Assembly: GCA_938036155.1 (NCBI GenBank)
Contig: CALHPA010000001.1
Location: 124,001 to 188,000 of the forward strand
Direction: 5' to 3'
DNA length: 64,000 nt
Origin: an uncultured bacterium
GTDB lineage: Bacteria > Patescibacteriota > Saccharimonadia > Saccharimonadales > Saccharimonadaceae
Program-made: the position numbers and the translations under genes
Part shown: one piece after another, positions 24,800-32,854 of the stretch
Position numbering within the stretch: position 1 is the stretch's first letter
How the letters are laid out: each line of letters opens with the position of its first letter
The notes under the pieces: generated by a model
What the model saw: the letters and a program-made list of their open reading frames with translations, nothing else
The model's database searches: none
What the model was told of the DNA's origin: nothing

Positions 24800-26806
24800 T
24801 TAAATTTTATTACTAGAAAGAGTTTTACTTCTGCTAGAATTTATTTTAATGTAATACGATAATAAGCTTATAGCAGCAAAAACTAAACCAAAAACAATCA
24901 AACTAAAGATGGATTTTTCGAAAATCGGTTGAGACAATCCACCTAAGATTGCTTGTCTGAAAGCGGTTAGTGAATAATAAAGTGGCATAAATGGCGCTAT
25001 ATTTTGAAAAATTTGAGGTGTTGTTTCAATTGGGAACATTCCTCCGCTACTTGCAAGCTGTAAAATCATGAAAACGATTGATATAAATTGACCGACCCTA
25101 CCAAAAGCAAACATTAATGCGTGAACGATTAAAAGGAATGAAAACGCTGAAATGTAAGAATTTAAAACGAAAGAATTTATATTTGCAGGCGAAATATTAA
25201 ATATTCCACTAAAAATAATTGTAAGAACTAGAGTTTCAACTCCAGCAAATCCAGCCATAATTCCCACTCTTGAAAGCCACCACTTAAACGCTGAACGATT
25301 CTTTTTTGGTTTATTTTGAATTGGAAATGCAATATTAAACGAAATCGCTCCAACAAACAAACCTAATGCAATAAAATATGGTGCCATCGCTTTTCCATAT
25401 GTTGCATTTCCAGAATTGTTCGAAATTTCACTTTTAACTGGTGTTGCGATATCTTTAGCAGATTCATCTGAGAAATTAATTTTCGAAAGTTTTTCTGCAC
25501 CAGACGAAAGTTGTAAAGTTAGTAGATTTGAGCCGTTTTTCAGTTTTGCGGCACCGGAATTTAGCGTACCTACTCCTGAATTTATAGTATTAATTCCGCC
25601 CAAAAGTTGAGTCGTGTTTTCAGAGATTTTTTGTTCATTAATATTGAACTCATTCATTTTTGTTGAGAAAGTTGCAACTCCAGTTGAAAGCTGTTTTTCG
25701 CCTGCTAGAATTAAGCTATGCGAATTTTGTATCTTGCGTGAATTTTGAGCCAGGCTTTGTGCGGCTGGAACGACTTTTTGTGAAAATTGCGTTTGTAAGT
25801 TCTGCGATTTTTTGGCATTTTTTTGCGCATCAGTGGTAATATTTTTTGCCGAAACCACTAATTCATCAGCAAGATTTTTAATATTCGAATCATTAGTTTG
25901 TTCAGCTAAAACGCGCATTTTTGCCACTTTTTGATTTAATTCTAGCAAATGCTCACTTTGATTTTTTGCGTCAGAATTATCGCTAATTGCAGAATTTAGC
26001 GTGTTTAAACCATTCGAAAATTCTTCACTTTTGGCTGAAAAATCTTGCAATCCTTTTTGCAAGTTCTCGCTTTTTTGGCTTAAAAGATTAGTTTTATTTG
26101 AAATTTCGGTTGCACTAAAAGTAAGTTTGTTGCTCGCTTCGGCCATTTTCTGGCTTGCTGAATTTAATTTTTCCGCGCCATTTTTTAATTTTTCAGTTCC
26201 AGAGTTTGCTGAATTTAAGCCATTGCCCAAACTATTAATTCCGTTTGAAATTTGCTCTAAACCGTTCGCTGCTTTCGAAAAACCGTTTTGAACATTTGAA
26301 AGTTGAGCGAGCAAAATCTTACTGTAATTTTCACTAATTTGCGTTCGAACTTGTTCGCTCAGTTTTTGCGCTGCATTTGTTGAGATCATTTCACCAGATT
26401 TACTTTTCGAAACGTTTGTTTTAAATGAAATATTCACTTTTTGTGGATTTTCTCCCAAAAAACTAACTGAATTTTTCGAAAAATCTTTCGGGATATGGAC
26501 AATCATAAAAGTGTCGCCATCGGTTAGATTTTTCTCGGCTGTTTTTAGATCTGTAAACTGCCAGTTTAAAGTTTTTGATTGTTTAAGACTGTTGCTAATT
26601 TTGTTGCCAAGCTCAACATTTTGATCATTAAAAATGATGGGCTCATCTTCGTTTACTACTGAAATTTTTAGATTTTCGATTTTTGAATAAGGATCCCAAA
26701 TTGATGCCAAAAAAGTTCCAGCATAAATAACAGGGATAAAACTTACTATAAATAAAGTAGCTAGAAGCACACGATTTTGCTTTATTTTTTTGAAATATTT
26801 TTTCAT
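24800..26806 (-). CDS. YhgE/Pip-domain membrane exporter-like protein
   Basis: ABC-2-like membrane protein of the YhgE/phage-infection-protein family (668 aa). One N-terminal helix (about 13-35), a long extracytoplasmic region (about 40-480) built of heptad-like repeats with recurring LNSG/LKNG-type motifs (GINSLGNGLNSANSGTEKL is typical), and five to six helices at the C-terminus (about 470-660). Relatives serve as phage receptors, in type VII secretion or in drug/heme efflux. The start is at MKKYFKKIK, six codons of AGGAGG-led sequence; a longer open frame upstream crosses the promoter. Divergent from, and probably repressed by, the MarR gene. Confidence 0.9.
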   Translation of the reverse strand: MKKYFKKIKQNRVLLATLFIVSFIPVIYAGTFLASIWDPYSKIENLKISVVNEDEPIIFNDQNVELGNKISNSLKQSKTLNWQFTDLKTAEKNLTDGDTFMIVHIPKDFSKNSVSFLGENPQKVNISFKTNVSKSKSGEMISTNAAQKLSEQVRTQISENYSKILLAQLSNVQNGFSKAANGLEQISNGINSLGNGLNSANSGTEKLKNGAEKLNSASQKMAEASNKLTFSATEISNKTNLLSQKSENLQKGLQDFSAKSEEFSNGLNTLNSAISDNSDAKNQSEHLLELNQKVAKMRVLAEQTNDSNIKNLADELVVSAKNITTDAQKNAKKSQNLQTQFSQKVVPAAQSLAQNSRKIQNSHSLILAGEKQLSTGVATFSTKMNEFNINEQKISENTTQLLGGINTINSGVGTLNSGAAKLKNGSNLLTLQLSSGAEKLSKINFSDESAKDIATPVKSEISNNSGNATYGKAMAPYFIALGLFVGAISFNIAFPIQNKPKKNRSAFKWWLSRVGIMAGFAGVETLVLTIIFSGIFNISPANINSFVLNSYISAFSFLLIVHALMFAFGRVGQFISIVFMILQLASSGGMFPIETTPQIFQNIAPFMPLYYSLTAFRQAILGGLSQPIFEKSIFSLIVFGLVFAAISLLSYYIKINSSRSKTLSSNKI

Positions 26807-26824
26807 CTTCCTCCTAATAAAATA

Positions 26825-26839
26825 GTTGTATTTATCAAC
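26825..26839. promoter_or_regulatory. operator-like palindrome 1 (GTTG-N7-CAAC)
   Basis: GTTG TATTTAT CAAC in the predicted 5' leader of the YhgE/Pip mRNA, between its start site and the AGGAGG. Same half-sites as palindrome 2, 39 bp centre to centre. Confidence 0.6.
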
Positions 26840-26848
26840 GATTCTTCT

Positions 26849-26877
26849 ATTGTATAAAATATCGTTGTAAAAGTCAA
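26849..26877 (-). promoter_or_regulatory. promoter of YhgE/Pip gene
   Basis: TTGACT (26872-26877), exactly 17 bases, TACAAT (26849-26854) on the minus strand. The -35 is part of palindrome 2. Confidence 0.7.
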
Positions 26878-26878
26878 C
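26864..26878. promoter_or_regulatory. operator-like palindrome 2 (GTTG-N7-CAAC)
   Basis: GTTG TAAAAGT CAAC. It covers the -35 boxes of both divergent promoters at once, the usual position for a MarR-type repressor. Confidence 0.65.
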
Positions 26879-26893
26879 AATATTTAGTATAAT
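26865..26893 (+). promoter_or_regulatory. promoter of marR-like gene
   Basis: TTGTAA, 17 bases, TATAAT (26888-26893), six bases before ATG, so the regulator mRNA is leaderless. Confidence 0.7.
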
Positions 26894-26899
26894 TATTTT

Positions 26900-27325
26900 A
26901 TGGAAGAAAAAATTCTTGATTTGCTGCAAAAAATTAATACAATTTATCGCTCGGCGCAAAAATATGCAACACGCGAGCTTTCGAAAAATGACGTTTCAAC
27001 TATTGAAGCTGCAATTTTAACTAAAATTTGCGAGTCTTCTGCTCCGCAGGATGAAATCTCTAAAGAAATTGGTGTTGATAAAGCTTACATTTCGCGAGTT
27101 TTAGTCAAAATGGAAGAAAAAAAATTAATTTTAAAGAAAAACTCCCAGAAAGATAAACGGATTCGGGAAATTGAAATTACAAAACTTGGTAAAGAAAAAT
27201 TAAAGATTCGGCAGCAAATACTAGTTAAATGGTGTGAAGAAACCTTTGGTAATATTTCTTTAAAAGAATTGAATCTATTAACTGAAGCAATTGAGATAAT
27301 TTCAAATAAAGCAAGCGAAAATTAA
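26900..27325 (+). CDS. MarR-family transcriptional regulator
   Basis: Winged-helix DNA-binding protein of 141 aa, normal MarR size. N-terminal dimerisation helix, then the HTH (SSAPQDEISKEIGVDKAYISRVLVKMEEKKLI, about 52-85; core VDKAYISRVL) and wing (KKNSQKDKRIREIEITKLGKEKL), and a C-terminal helix. Single Cys at two positions (CESS, WCEE) could be redox-sensing but no family pattern supports this. It is transcribed away from the YhgE/Pip gene, and two identical-half-site palindromes lie between the genes, suggesting it represses both itself and the exporter. Ligand unknown. Confidence 0.9.
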   Translation: MEEKILDLLQKINTIYRSAQKYATRELSKNDVSTIEAAILTKICESSAPQDEISKEIGVDKAYISRVLVKMEEKKLILKKNSQKDKRIREIEITKLGKEKLKIRQQILVKWCEETFGNISLKELNLLTEAIEIISNKASEN

Positions 27326-27358
27326 AAACTGAGAATAACATTTATCTTGAAACTGTAA

Positions 27359-27387
27359 TTGACTTTTTGGGCTAGATTTGGTAAAAT
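27359..27387 (+). promoter_or_regulatory. promoter of tRNA-Glu
   Basis: TTGACT, 17 bases, TAAAAT with upstream TGG extension; the start site would be just before the mature tRNA 5' end. Confidence 0.7.
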
Positions 27388-27396
27388 TAAAACACT

Positions 27397-27471
27397 GGCC
27401 TCATCGTCTAACGGTTAGGACACAAGGTTCTCATCCTTGCAATCGGGGTTCGATTCCCCGTGAGGTCACCA
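27397..27471 (+). tRNA. tRNA-Glu (CTC anticodon)
   Basis: Full cloverleaf of 75 nt with encoded CCA. Acceptor GGCCTCA pairs with TGAGGTC (one G-T), anticodon stem CAAGG/CCTTG encloses TTCTCAT, giving anticodon CTC; T-arm CGGGG TTCGATT CCCCG. It reads GAG. Preceded by a sigma-70 promoter and followed by a hairpin. Confidence 0.96.
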
Positions 27472-27482
27472 ATATGAGAATT

Positions 27483-27515
27483 AAGACTGTTTTGTGATAG
27501 CGAAGCAGTCTTTTT
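27483..27515 (+). terminator. terminator of tRNA-Glu
   Basis: AAGACTG/CAGTCTT stem, then TTTTTAT. Confidence 0.8.
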
Positions 27516-28074
27516 ATATTTCTGTAGTGGGTATAATTTTACGAGGTATTTTGTTGAATCAATTGAGGCGAACTTTTATAGCTTAAAAGGATAAGAAGTA
27601 CTGACAATAAATATGCGTAAAACAGGAAAATAATTTTTTTAAAAGTAAGAATATAATAAAGAATGTTATAAATAAGACCTAGAAAATGGAAAAAATATTA
27701 CTAAGATTAAAAATATATTAAAAGGTGTGAAATGATCGGATATCCTTTTTATTCTTTACTCTATTATTACCATGATTGAATTAGTTATGGTGACAACTCT
27801 AGTTTTATCAATAATGCGATATTTTAACGCTGATGAAAAAGCGTATCAGAATTTATAAAACCTATTCAAACGATTTTTAACAGAATAATATAGATTTTAT
27901 TGACGGTAAATGTCATTGGTAAATAAGTTGAAATGCTGTGGTTACCGCTCCGCTAATTATGGTAATTTCTTTATAAATATTTTCGAAAATAAGAAATATT
28001 AAATAGAATGAAAAATCTTAACCAATATATTAAAAATATACTTGTTAGTAACTCTAGTTAAGCTTTATAGATTT
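27516..28074. other. 559-bp AT-rich region without a supported gene
   Basis: No coding frame of useful length, no RNA fold I can name. One small frame at 27732 (MIGYPFYSLLYYYHD, preceded by AAAAGGTG) stops after 15 codons and overlaps a 28-codon hydrophobic frame at 27772 (MIELVMVTTLVLSIMRYF). Together they could be a frameshifted remnant of a small membrane protein. The rest is low-complexity AT sequence. Confidence 0.5.
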
Positions 28075-29052
28075 TTAGCTCAAAATTTTCCAGCAACAAT
28101 CAATCAGCTCTCGTAAAACTTCATCATAATTCTCATATATTCGAAAACCTGCAGCATAAGCATGACCACCACCACCAAAATAACCAGCGATACCGGCTGC
28201 GACTGGTGAATTTGTACGAACTTTACCTGTTAATTTACCGTCTGGGTAAGTTTTTATAGCCACACAAGCCTCTACGCCTTCGACCATTCGCATTTCATCA
28301 ATGACCAAAACACTTGGGTTGTATTTATCTGAATATTCTTTGATTTCGCTCCATGGAATATGCACAACCGCTAATTTTCCATCTAAAAAATATTCAATTC
28401 GCTGAATTAGTTCACCCTTATATTTTAAAATTTCAGGTGCTTTTTTCGAAAGTTCACGGCGATTTTCTTCAAGCTTGGCTGAATTTGCTCCAAGTTTTGT
28501 TAAATTACCTGCAATTTCAAAAGTTCTGGCTGAAGTATTGCTTGTTGAAAGCCCAAGTGTATCGCTAAAAATTGCCCCAAGTAAATTTTGCGCAGCGTTT
28601 TCGTTAATCTTCCAGTGATTTGCTTTTGCAATTTCGAAAATTAATTCACCTGCTGAACTAGCTTCTTCTAAAATTAATTCGTGTTTAAAAAATAAATCTG
28701 GTGTTGCATCAGTATGGTGATCAATAACTAAAACTGGCGTTTTTTCGAGCAAGTTTTTATAAAGCGGGTTCTCAATTATTTTAGATAGCAGAATACTGCT
28801 AGTTGTATCAACAATAATAAAAAGGTCAAATTTTTCATAAATTGAACTTTCCACCCTATCCCAGCCCTTAAAATATCGCAAATATTTAGGAATATCAACT
28901 GGACAGAAAAGTTTAACTTTTTTGCCTAATTCGCTTAAAATTTCTTCTAATCCTAAAGCTGACCCTAAACTATCACCATCAGGGTTTTCAGCCTGAATAA
29001 CGCAAATTTTTTCTGCATTATCAACTATTTTTTTTGCATTTTCGAAATTCAT
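28075..29052 (-). CDS. nrnA: DHH/DHHA1 phosphoesterase (NrnA-like)
   Basis: Metal-dependent phosphoesterase (325 aa, normal) that degrades short oligoribonucleotides or pAp. DHH domain: NPDGDSLGSALG, VDTTSS and DHH (in VIDHHTDA); C-terminal DHHA1 domain with GGGGHAYAAGF that binds nucleotide. It overlaps the recR stop region by one base, closing the ybaB-recR-nrnA operon. Alternative: c-di-AMP-type phosphodiesterase lacking the sensor part; NrnA fits the length best. Confidence 0.9.
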   Translation of the reverse strand: MNFENAKKIVDNAEKICVIQAENPDGDSLGSALGLEEILSELGKKVKLFCPVDIPKYLRYFKGWDRVESSIYEKFDLFIIVDTTSSILLSKIIENPLYKNLLEKTPVLVIDHHTDATPDLFFKHELILEEASSAGELIFEIAKANHWKINENAAQNLLGAIFSDTLGLSTSNTSARTFEIAGNLTKLGANSAKLEENRRELSKKAPEILKYKGELIQRIEYFLDGKLAVVHIPWSEIKEYSDKYNPSVLVIDEMRMVEGVEACVAIKTYPDGKLTGKVRTNSPVAAGIAGYFGGGGHAYAAGFRIYENYDEVLRELIDCCWKILS

Positions 29053-29669
29053 TAAATTGCCTTTCGTCCTTCTAAAGCATGACTTAAAGTGATCTGGTCA
29101 GCATACTCCAAGTCAACACCTACTGGTAGACCGCGTGCAAGTCGTGAAATTACTAAGTTCTCGAAGCATTTTTCGCGTAAATAATTCTGAATATAAAGTG
29201 CTGTACTTTCGCCTTCAACGCTAGCGTTTGTTGCGATAATTATCTCTTGAACTTTATCTTTCGAAATTCTTTCAGCAAGCTCGCGAATATGTAATTGATC
29301 GGGTGTAACTCCATTAATTGGCGAAATAACCCCGCCTAAAACATGGTAGGTTCCGTTAAAATGTTTTGTTTTTTCAAGGGCTATTATATCTAGCGGCTCT
29401 TCAACGACTGCAATTAGCTTTTTATTACGAGTTTCATCAGTATAAAGCGGTGAAATTTCTTCATCTTTTGAAATCAATGCAAAAGTTATAGGACAACTTT
29501 TAACATTTTTATGCAAATTTAAAAGACTATCGGCAATTTTTTCACTTATAGTGGTATTATTTTTTAGTAAATAATAAGCATAGCGTTCGGCTGTTCGTGA
29601 ACCAACGCCAGGGAGCTTGCCGAGATTTTCAATGGTTTCAGTTAATGCTTGAGGCAGAATTTGTGACAT
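29052..29669 (-). CDS. recR: recombination mediator RecR, zinc finger lost
   Basis: RecFOR-pathway protein that loads RecA on gapped DNA (205 aa, normal). The N-terminal HhH (LPGVGSRTAERYAYYLL) and C-terminal Toprim (AVVEEPLDIIALE, ATNASVEGESTALY, RGLPVGVDLEYADQITLSHALEGR) are well conserved. Where other RecR proteins have a C4 zinc finger (four Cys in about 16 residues near 55-75), this one reads KSCPITFALISKDEEISPLY, with only one Cys. The structural zinc site is therefore gone while length and Toprim remain. Middle gene of ybaB-recR-nrnA. Confidence 0.95.
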   Translation of the reverse strand: MSQILPQALTETIENLGKLPGVGSRTAERYAYYLLKNNTTISEKIADSLLNLHKNVKSCPITFALISKDEEISPLYTDETRNKKLIAVVEEPLDIIALEKTKHFNGTYHVLGGVISPINGVTPDQLHIRELAERISKDKVQEIIIATNASVEGESTALYIQNYLREKCFENLVISRLARGLPVGVDLEYADQITLSHALEGRKAI

Positions 29670-29687
29670 TTTTCTCTTTCGAAAAGA

Positions 29688-29984
29688 TTAAAGTCCCAAG
29701 TTTCCCAAACCACCCATTAAAGGCTGCATTTTTTCAGCAGCAACTTTCTGAGCTTCTTCCAAGCCATCACGAATTGCAATTTGAATCCAATGTTCAAGCT
29801 CTTCAATGTCTTCGAAATCAATCAACTCTGGGTTGAGTTTTACACTTTTTACTTTTAACTCACCGGTAAACTGAATTACGACCGCACCCTCACCTGCCTC
29901 AACTTCAATAATTTCTTTTTTTAGCTCTTTTTGTGCTTTCTGTAGTTCGCGCACCATTTTCATTTGGTCTTTAATTCCTGCCAT
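29688..29984 (-). CDS. ybaB: YbaB/EbfC nucleoid-associated protein
   Basis: Small DNA-binding protein (98 aa) forming a tweezer-like dimer; usually encoded next to recR, as here. The pattern MKMVRELQKAQKELKKE...VVIQFTGELKVKSVKLNPE...LIDFEDIEELEHWIQIAIRDGLEEAQKVAAEKM is split here into its helix-strand-helix parts and matches the family throughout. A GGAGGAATT site precedes ATG. First gene of the operon with recR 18 bases later. Confidence 0.94.
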   Translation of the reverse strand: MAGIKDQMKMVRELQKAQKELKKEIIEVEAGEGAVVIQFTGELKVKSVKLNPELIDFEDIEELEHWIQIAIRDGLEEAQKVAAEKMQPLMGGLGNLGL

Positions 29985-30042
29985 AATTCCTCCATTTAAA
30001 AATAATTTACTCTTCTAATTTTATCAAAAAAATACTTGAAAA

Positions 30043-31470
30043 TCAACCACGCTGCAAAATATAAAATCTATCAGCATTATATTTACGGTTTGAAACTAAA
30101 ATTCTTTTTATGCTGTAATTTGCTGGAATTTTTGTGTTTTGGTAAGCTTCTTTCGAAAGAATCACTTCAGAATCTTCGAACTTATTTTTTACTTTTGCCT
30201 TACCTTGATGCTCAAGTGTTTTATAGAAATCTTCTTCATTTTTCGAAACCATTAATATACGGTTTGAATCTGTTTTTTCAAGTAAAATGCTCAAATCTTG
30301 GCTAAAAGCGGCGAGCGGCTGTGGCGAATATTGATAACTTAAAGCAAAAACTGAAAGATTAGTGATCAATAGGTTGAAGACAAAAATCGAAATTGGAATT
30401 AAGCCAAAAAATCGAGCATAAGGGTTTTTTGGAAAAAGCGCATACCAAGTATTAATTAAACCTTGGAGCCCTGTAATTGTTAAAATCAAAATTGGCGTAA
30501 AAAGAATTGTAATCGTTGTGGGATTAATAATACAAATTAAAATTAGAATTGCTGTCCAGATATTGATTAAATAACTTTTTGCGGAATGTTTTGCAATGAA
30601 TGTAAAATATAACCCGATTGCAATTAAAATTGAAGTTGCTGGATTGATTATTGGCGAAATCATTCCATTACTAATTGGATTCGAAAAACTAAAAAGCGCC
30701 AAAACTAAGCTTTTGATATTTTCGAAAATTTTTAGCGAATTTGGAATTCCAAAAATTATTTTCAAGATTGAAAAATCGAAAAAGATCGAAACTAAAAGTG
30801 GTAAAGTTATTATCAAAAATAATACCAGCGCCGCATTTTTTTGGGAATTTGGTGATTTTTTAATGATGAACCGTAAATGTGGATGTACTAAAATTGTAAT
30901 TAAAAATGCTAGCGCAATGTAAGAGCTGAGTGGTGTATAAAAACTAAGCCCTAAAATTGAAATTAAAGTGAAAATTTGGCGTTTTTTTGGTTCTTTTATG
31001 AATTCCATTCCGCTCCAAATTAGCAAAATTGGGTAAAAAATATAAAGGATTTCACTCGTTCCATTTTGAGCAATGAAAAAAAACTGGCTTGATGTTATTG
31101 CAATAATAGAAGCTAAAATAGAGGCACGTTTTGAAAACCACATTCCCGAGATTTTTGTTATGAAGAATATAGAACATAGAGAAATTAAAACGGAAGGTAA
31201 TTTAATTGCAAAATTACTTAAACCAAAAATATCAATACTGGTTTTTTGTAGAAATCTAAATGGAAAATCTAGAATATTCTTTGAGAAAATATTTGAAAAG
31301 TTTAAATTCACTGAACTTTTGGCACTTTCAATTTCTCCAGCGGTTAGTCCATTTGGTGCAAAAAATAAAGTATAAATAATTATCGCAAGATAGCTAAGTG
31401 ATAAAATTCCAATTCCAATTTGGTAACGAAATTTATAAATCCAAAAATCGCTAATTTTTAAGTTTTTCAT
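30043..31470 (-). CDS. GT39-like membrane glycosyltransferase
   Basis: Polytopic protein (475 aa) with about eleven hydrophobic segments, in the style of dolichyl/undecaprenyl-phosphate-sugar transferases (PMT/ArnT superfamily). N-terminal loop after the first helix contains GLTAGEIESAKSSV, the position of the acidic catalytic residues (usually DE/EE). The following KLPSVLISLCSIFFITKI and the long C-terminal luminal part are typical. It should use a lipid-linked sugar to glycosylate protein or glycan outside the membrane. No neighbour indicates the acceptor. TGATATACT seven bases before ATG: leaderless. Confidence 0.8.
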   Translation of the reverse strand: MKNLKISDFWIYKFRYQIGIGILSLSYLAIIIYTLFFAPNGLTAGEIESAKSSVNLNFSNIFSKNILDFPFRFLQKTSIDIFGLSNFAIKLPSVLISLCSIFFITKISGMWFSKRASILASIIAITSSQFFFIAQNGTSEILYIFYPILLIWSGMEFIKEPKKRQIFTLISILGLSFYTPLSSYIALAFLITILVHPHLRFIIKKSPNSQKNAALVLFLIITLPLLVSIFFDFSILKIIFGIPNSLKIFENIKSLVLALFSFSNPISNGMISPIINPATSILIAIGLYFTFIAKHSAKSYLINIWTAILILICIINPTTITILFTPILILTITGLQGLINTWYALFPKNPYARFFGLIPISIFVFNLLITNLSVFALSYQYSPQPLAAFSQDLSILLEKTDSNRILMVSKNEEDFYKTLEHQGKAKVKNKFEDSEVILSKEAYQNTKIPANYSIKRILVSNRKYNADRFYILQRG

Positions 31471-31503
31471 TCTTTTTAGTATATCACATTTCTTTTTAAA
31501 AAT

Positions 31504-32364
31504 CTACTTCAAGCTCCAAATATTTCCACCATTATTTGAAATCAATCCTTTAATTTCAAGCATTGTTGCAGCTTGATTAAAATCGCTCGCAGAAAGCCCA
31601 GATTGCTTAATTATAGAATCGCTAGCTGTTGTGCCATTTTTTGAAAGAATTTCGAGAATTGCATTTTCGGCTGGTGTATCGCCCTGAAATAGCTTGGCCT
31701 GTTTTTCGAAACGGTCTGGAATTAAAAAATCAAGTAAATCTTCAACTGAGGTTAAAGGATTTGCACCATTCTTAATGAGCTGATTGCAGCCCGCAGAAAG
31801 TGGTGAGGTAATATTTCCTGGAACGGCAAAAATTTCTTTTCCCTGATCGAGGGCATGATTTGCAGTTGAGAGAGTTCCGCTACGGGCGGCAGCTTCAATA
31901 ATTACTACAGCATCAGCAAGACCTGAAACAATTCTGTTGCGCGCCAAAAACTGCCAAGGTTGGGCTGGTGTTCCATTTGGATATTCACTCAAGATTACTC
32001 CGTTATTTTCAAGAATTCTCTTCCCTAAAGCTTCATGTGAACGTGGATAAATCTTATCAACACCATTTGCAAGAACCGCCAGAGTAATCCCGCCGCTATC
32101 AAGAGCTGCCCGATGTGCAACCGAGTCAATTCCTAAAGCTAAGCCGCTCGCTACCACTATACCGTTTTTGGCGCATTCACTAGCGATTTTAGTTGCAACC
32201 TCTTTACCATAAGCGCTCGGCTTGCGAGTTCCTACAATTGCTACGGTTTTAACTCTTTTCGAAGGTAGTTGACCTCGCATAAAAAGCTGTTTTGGTGGGT
32301 CTGGAATATGTTGTAAATCTTTTAAATAATCTAATGATATAGGTTTAATTTTAATAATTTCCAT
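31504..32364 (-). CDS. dprA: DNA-processing protein DprA
   Basis: Loads RecA on incoming single-stranded DNA during natural transformation (286 aa, short form without an N-terminal SAM domain). Rossmann core: VAIVGTRKPSAYGKE, VVASGLALGIDSVAHRAAL, LAVLANGVDKIYPRSH, GVILSEYPNGTPAQPWQF and RNRIVSGLADAVVIIEA. The C-terminal winged-helix (about 225-286, TASDSIIKQSGLSASDFNQAA in its centre) is present. Saccharibacteria are known to carry competence genes. An AGGATTTT precedes the ATG. Divergent from the ncRNA promoter. Confidence 0.95.
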   Translation of the reverse strand: MEIIKIKPISLDYLKDLQHIPDPPKQLFMRGQLPSKRVKTVAIVGTRKPSAYGKEVATKIASECAKNGIVVASGLALGIDSVAHRAALDSGGITLAVLANGVDKIYPRSHEALGKRILENNGVILSEYPNGTPAQPWQFLARNRIVSGLADAVVIIEAAARSGTLSTANHALDQGKEIFAVPGNITSPLSAGCNQLIKNGANPLTSVEDLLDFLIPDRFEKQAKLFQGDTPAENAILEILSKNGTTASDSIIKQSGLSASDFNQAATMLEIKGLISNNGGNIWSLK

Positions 32365-32381
32365 AAAATCCTAAAATAGTG

Positions 32382-32410
32382 TTGACATTGTTGTAAGTTT
32401 ATGATAATAT
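32382..32410 (+). promoter_or_regulatory. strong sigma-70 promoter of an intergenic RNA
   Basis: TTGACA (consensus), exactly 17 bases, TAATAT with the TGn extension (TGATAATAT). One of the best promoters in the window, yet no protein gene follows on this strand. Confidence 0.75.
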
Positions 32411-32416
32411 ATAAAT

Positions 32417-32673
32417 ATTGATAAAATGATTTAAAAATTTGTCAATGAAACTTAAATCTATTGTTATAGTGTGCAATATATTTTAATAATTCTGTATCCC
32501 TCCTTTATATATTATAAGAATTATAAATATTGCACACAGTAACCTCTTTGACCGGTGAACCCTTGTTGAATTTTGGTGGGTTTTCAGCTTCGAAGTTTTC
32601 GAGCCTTAGCGGGTGCGTCGAAGAGATAAAAAACCGTCTAAGCGATGCCCACCCGTGCTTAGGCGGTTTTTTG
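32417..32673 (+). ncRNA. structured small RNA, family unknown
   Basis: About 257 nt from the predicted start to the T-run. Domain 1 (32469-32537) is a long hairpin: outer perfect 11-bp stem (32469-32479 with 32527-32537), inner 8-bp stem (32486-32493 with 32517-32524), and a 23-nt loop holding CCCTCCTTT (32498-32506). Domain 2 (32540-32625) is richer in G+C with possible stems GAACCC/GGGTTT and CTTCGA/TCGAAG. It ends in a 12-bp terminator stem (32632-32643 with 32657-32668, one G-T pair) and T6. The terminator loop CCCACCCG can pair with GGTGGG at 32575 or CGGGTG at 32610. I compared it mentally with tmRNA, RNase P, SRP and 6S features and found no match. Confidence 0.65.
32632..32673 (+). 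terminator. terminator of the small RNA
   Basis: AACCGTCTAAGC/GCTTAGGCGGTT stem, 13-nt loop, TTTTTT. Confidence 0.88.
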
Positions 32674-32790
32674 TGTTATAATATTGAAATATATATTACT
32701 TTTGTCAATGTACTTAAGGTTAATAATTAACTTACTTATTTTAGCATAAGCGGTTATGTTTAGCAAGTTTTCGAAAAAAGCAAATAAATT

Positions 32791-32829
32791 AAAAATCGTG
32801 CGACCTCGCAATAGTTTCGCACGATTTTT
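32791..32829. terminator. bidirectional terminator
   Basis: Perfect 13-bp stem AAAAATCGTGCGA/TCGCACGATTTTT. Serves the minus-strand gene ending at 32855 and stops read-through from the small RNA. Confidence 0.9.
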
Positions 32830-32854
32830 AACTAATATAAATCTCTCAAATTTT

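Noticed and set aside
26806..26959. Longer start for the YhgE/Pip protein
   Set aside because: It would run through the palindromes and divergent promoters; AGGAGG marks the inner ATG.
32460..32510. Small minus-strand gene after the AAAGGAGGG complement of the RNA loop
   Set aside because: No ATG or GTG at a usable distance; the only TTG is about 20 bases away and gives an unconvincing peptide across the promoter.
32382..32673. tmRNA, RNase P RNA, SRP RNA, 6S RNA or T-box identity for the intergenic RNA
   Set aside because: Signature segments of tmRNA, RNase P and SRP (tag frame with T-loop, GAGGAAAGTCC, GGAAG-AGCA) are absent; ends do not pair as in 6S; no T-box GGTGGNACC with specifier and no downstream synthetase gene.
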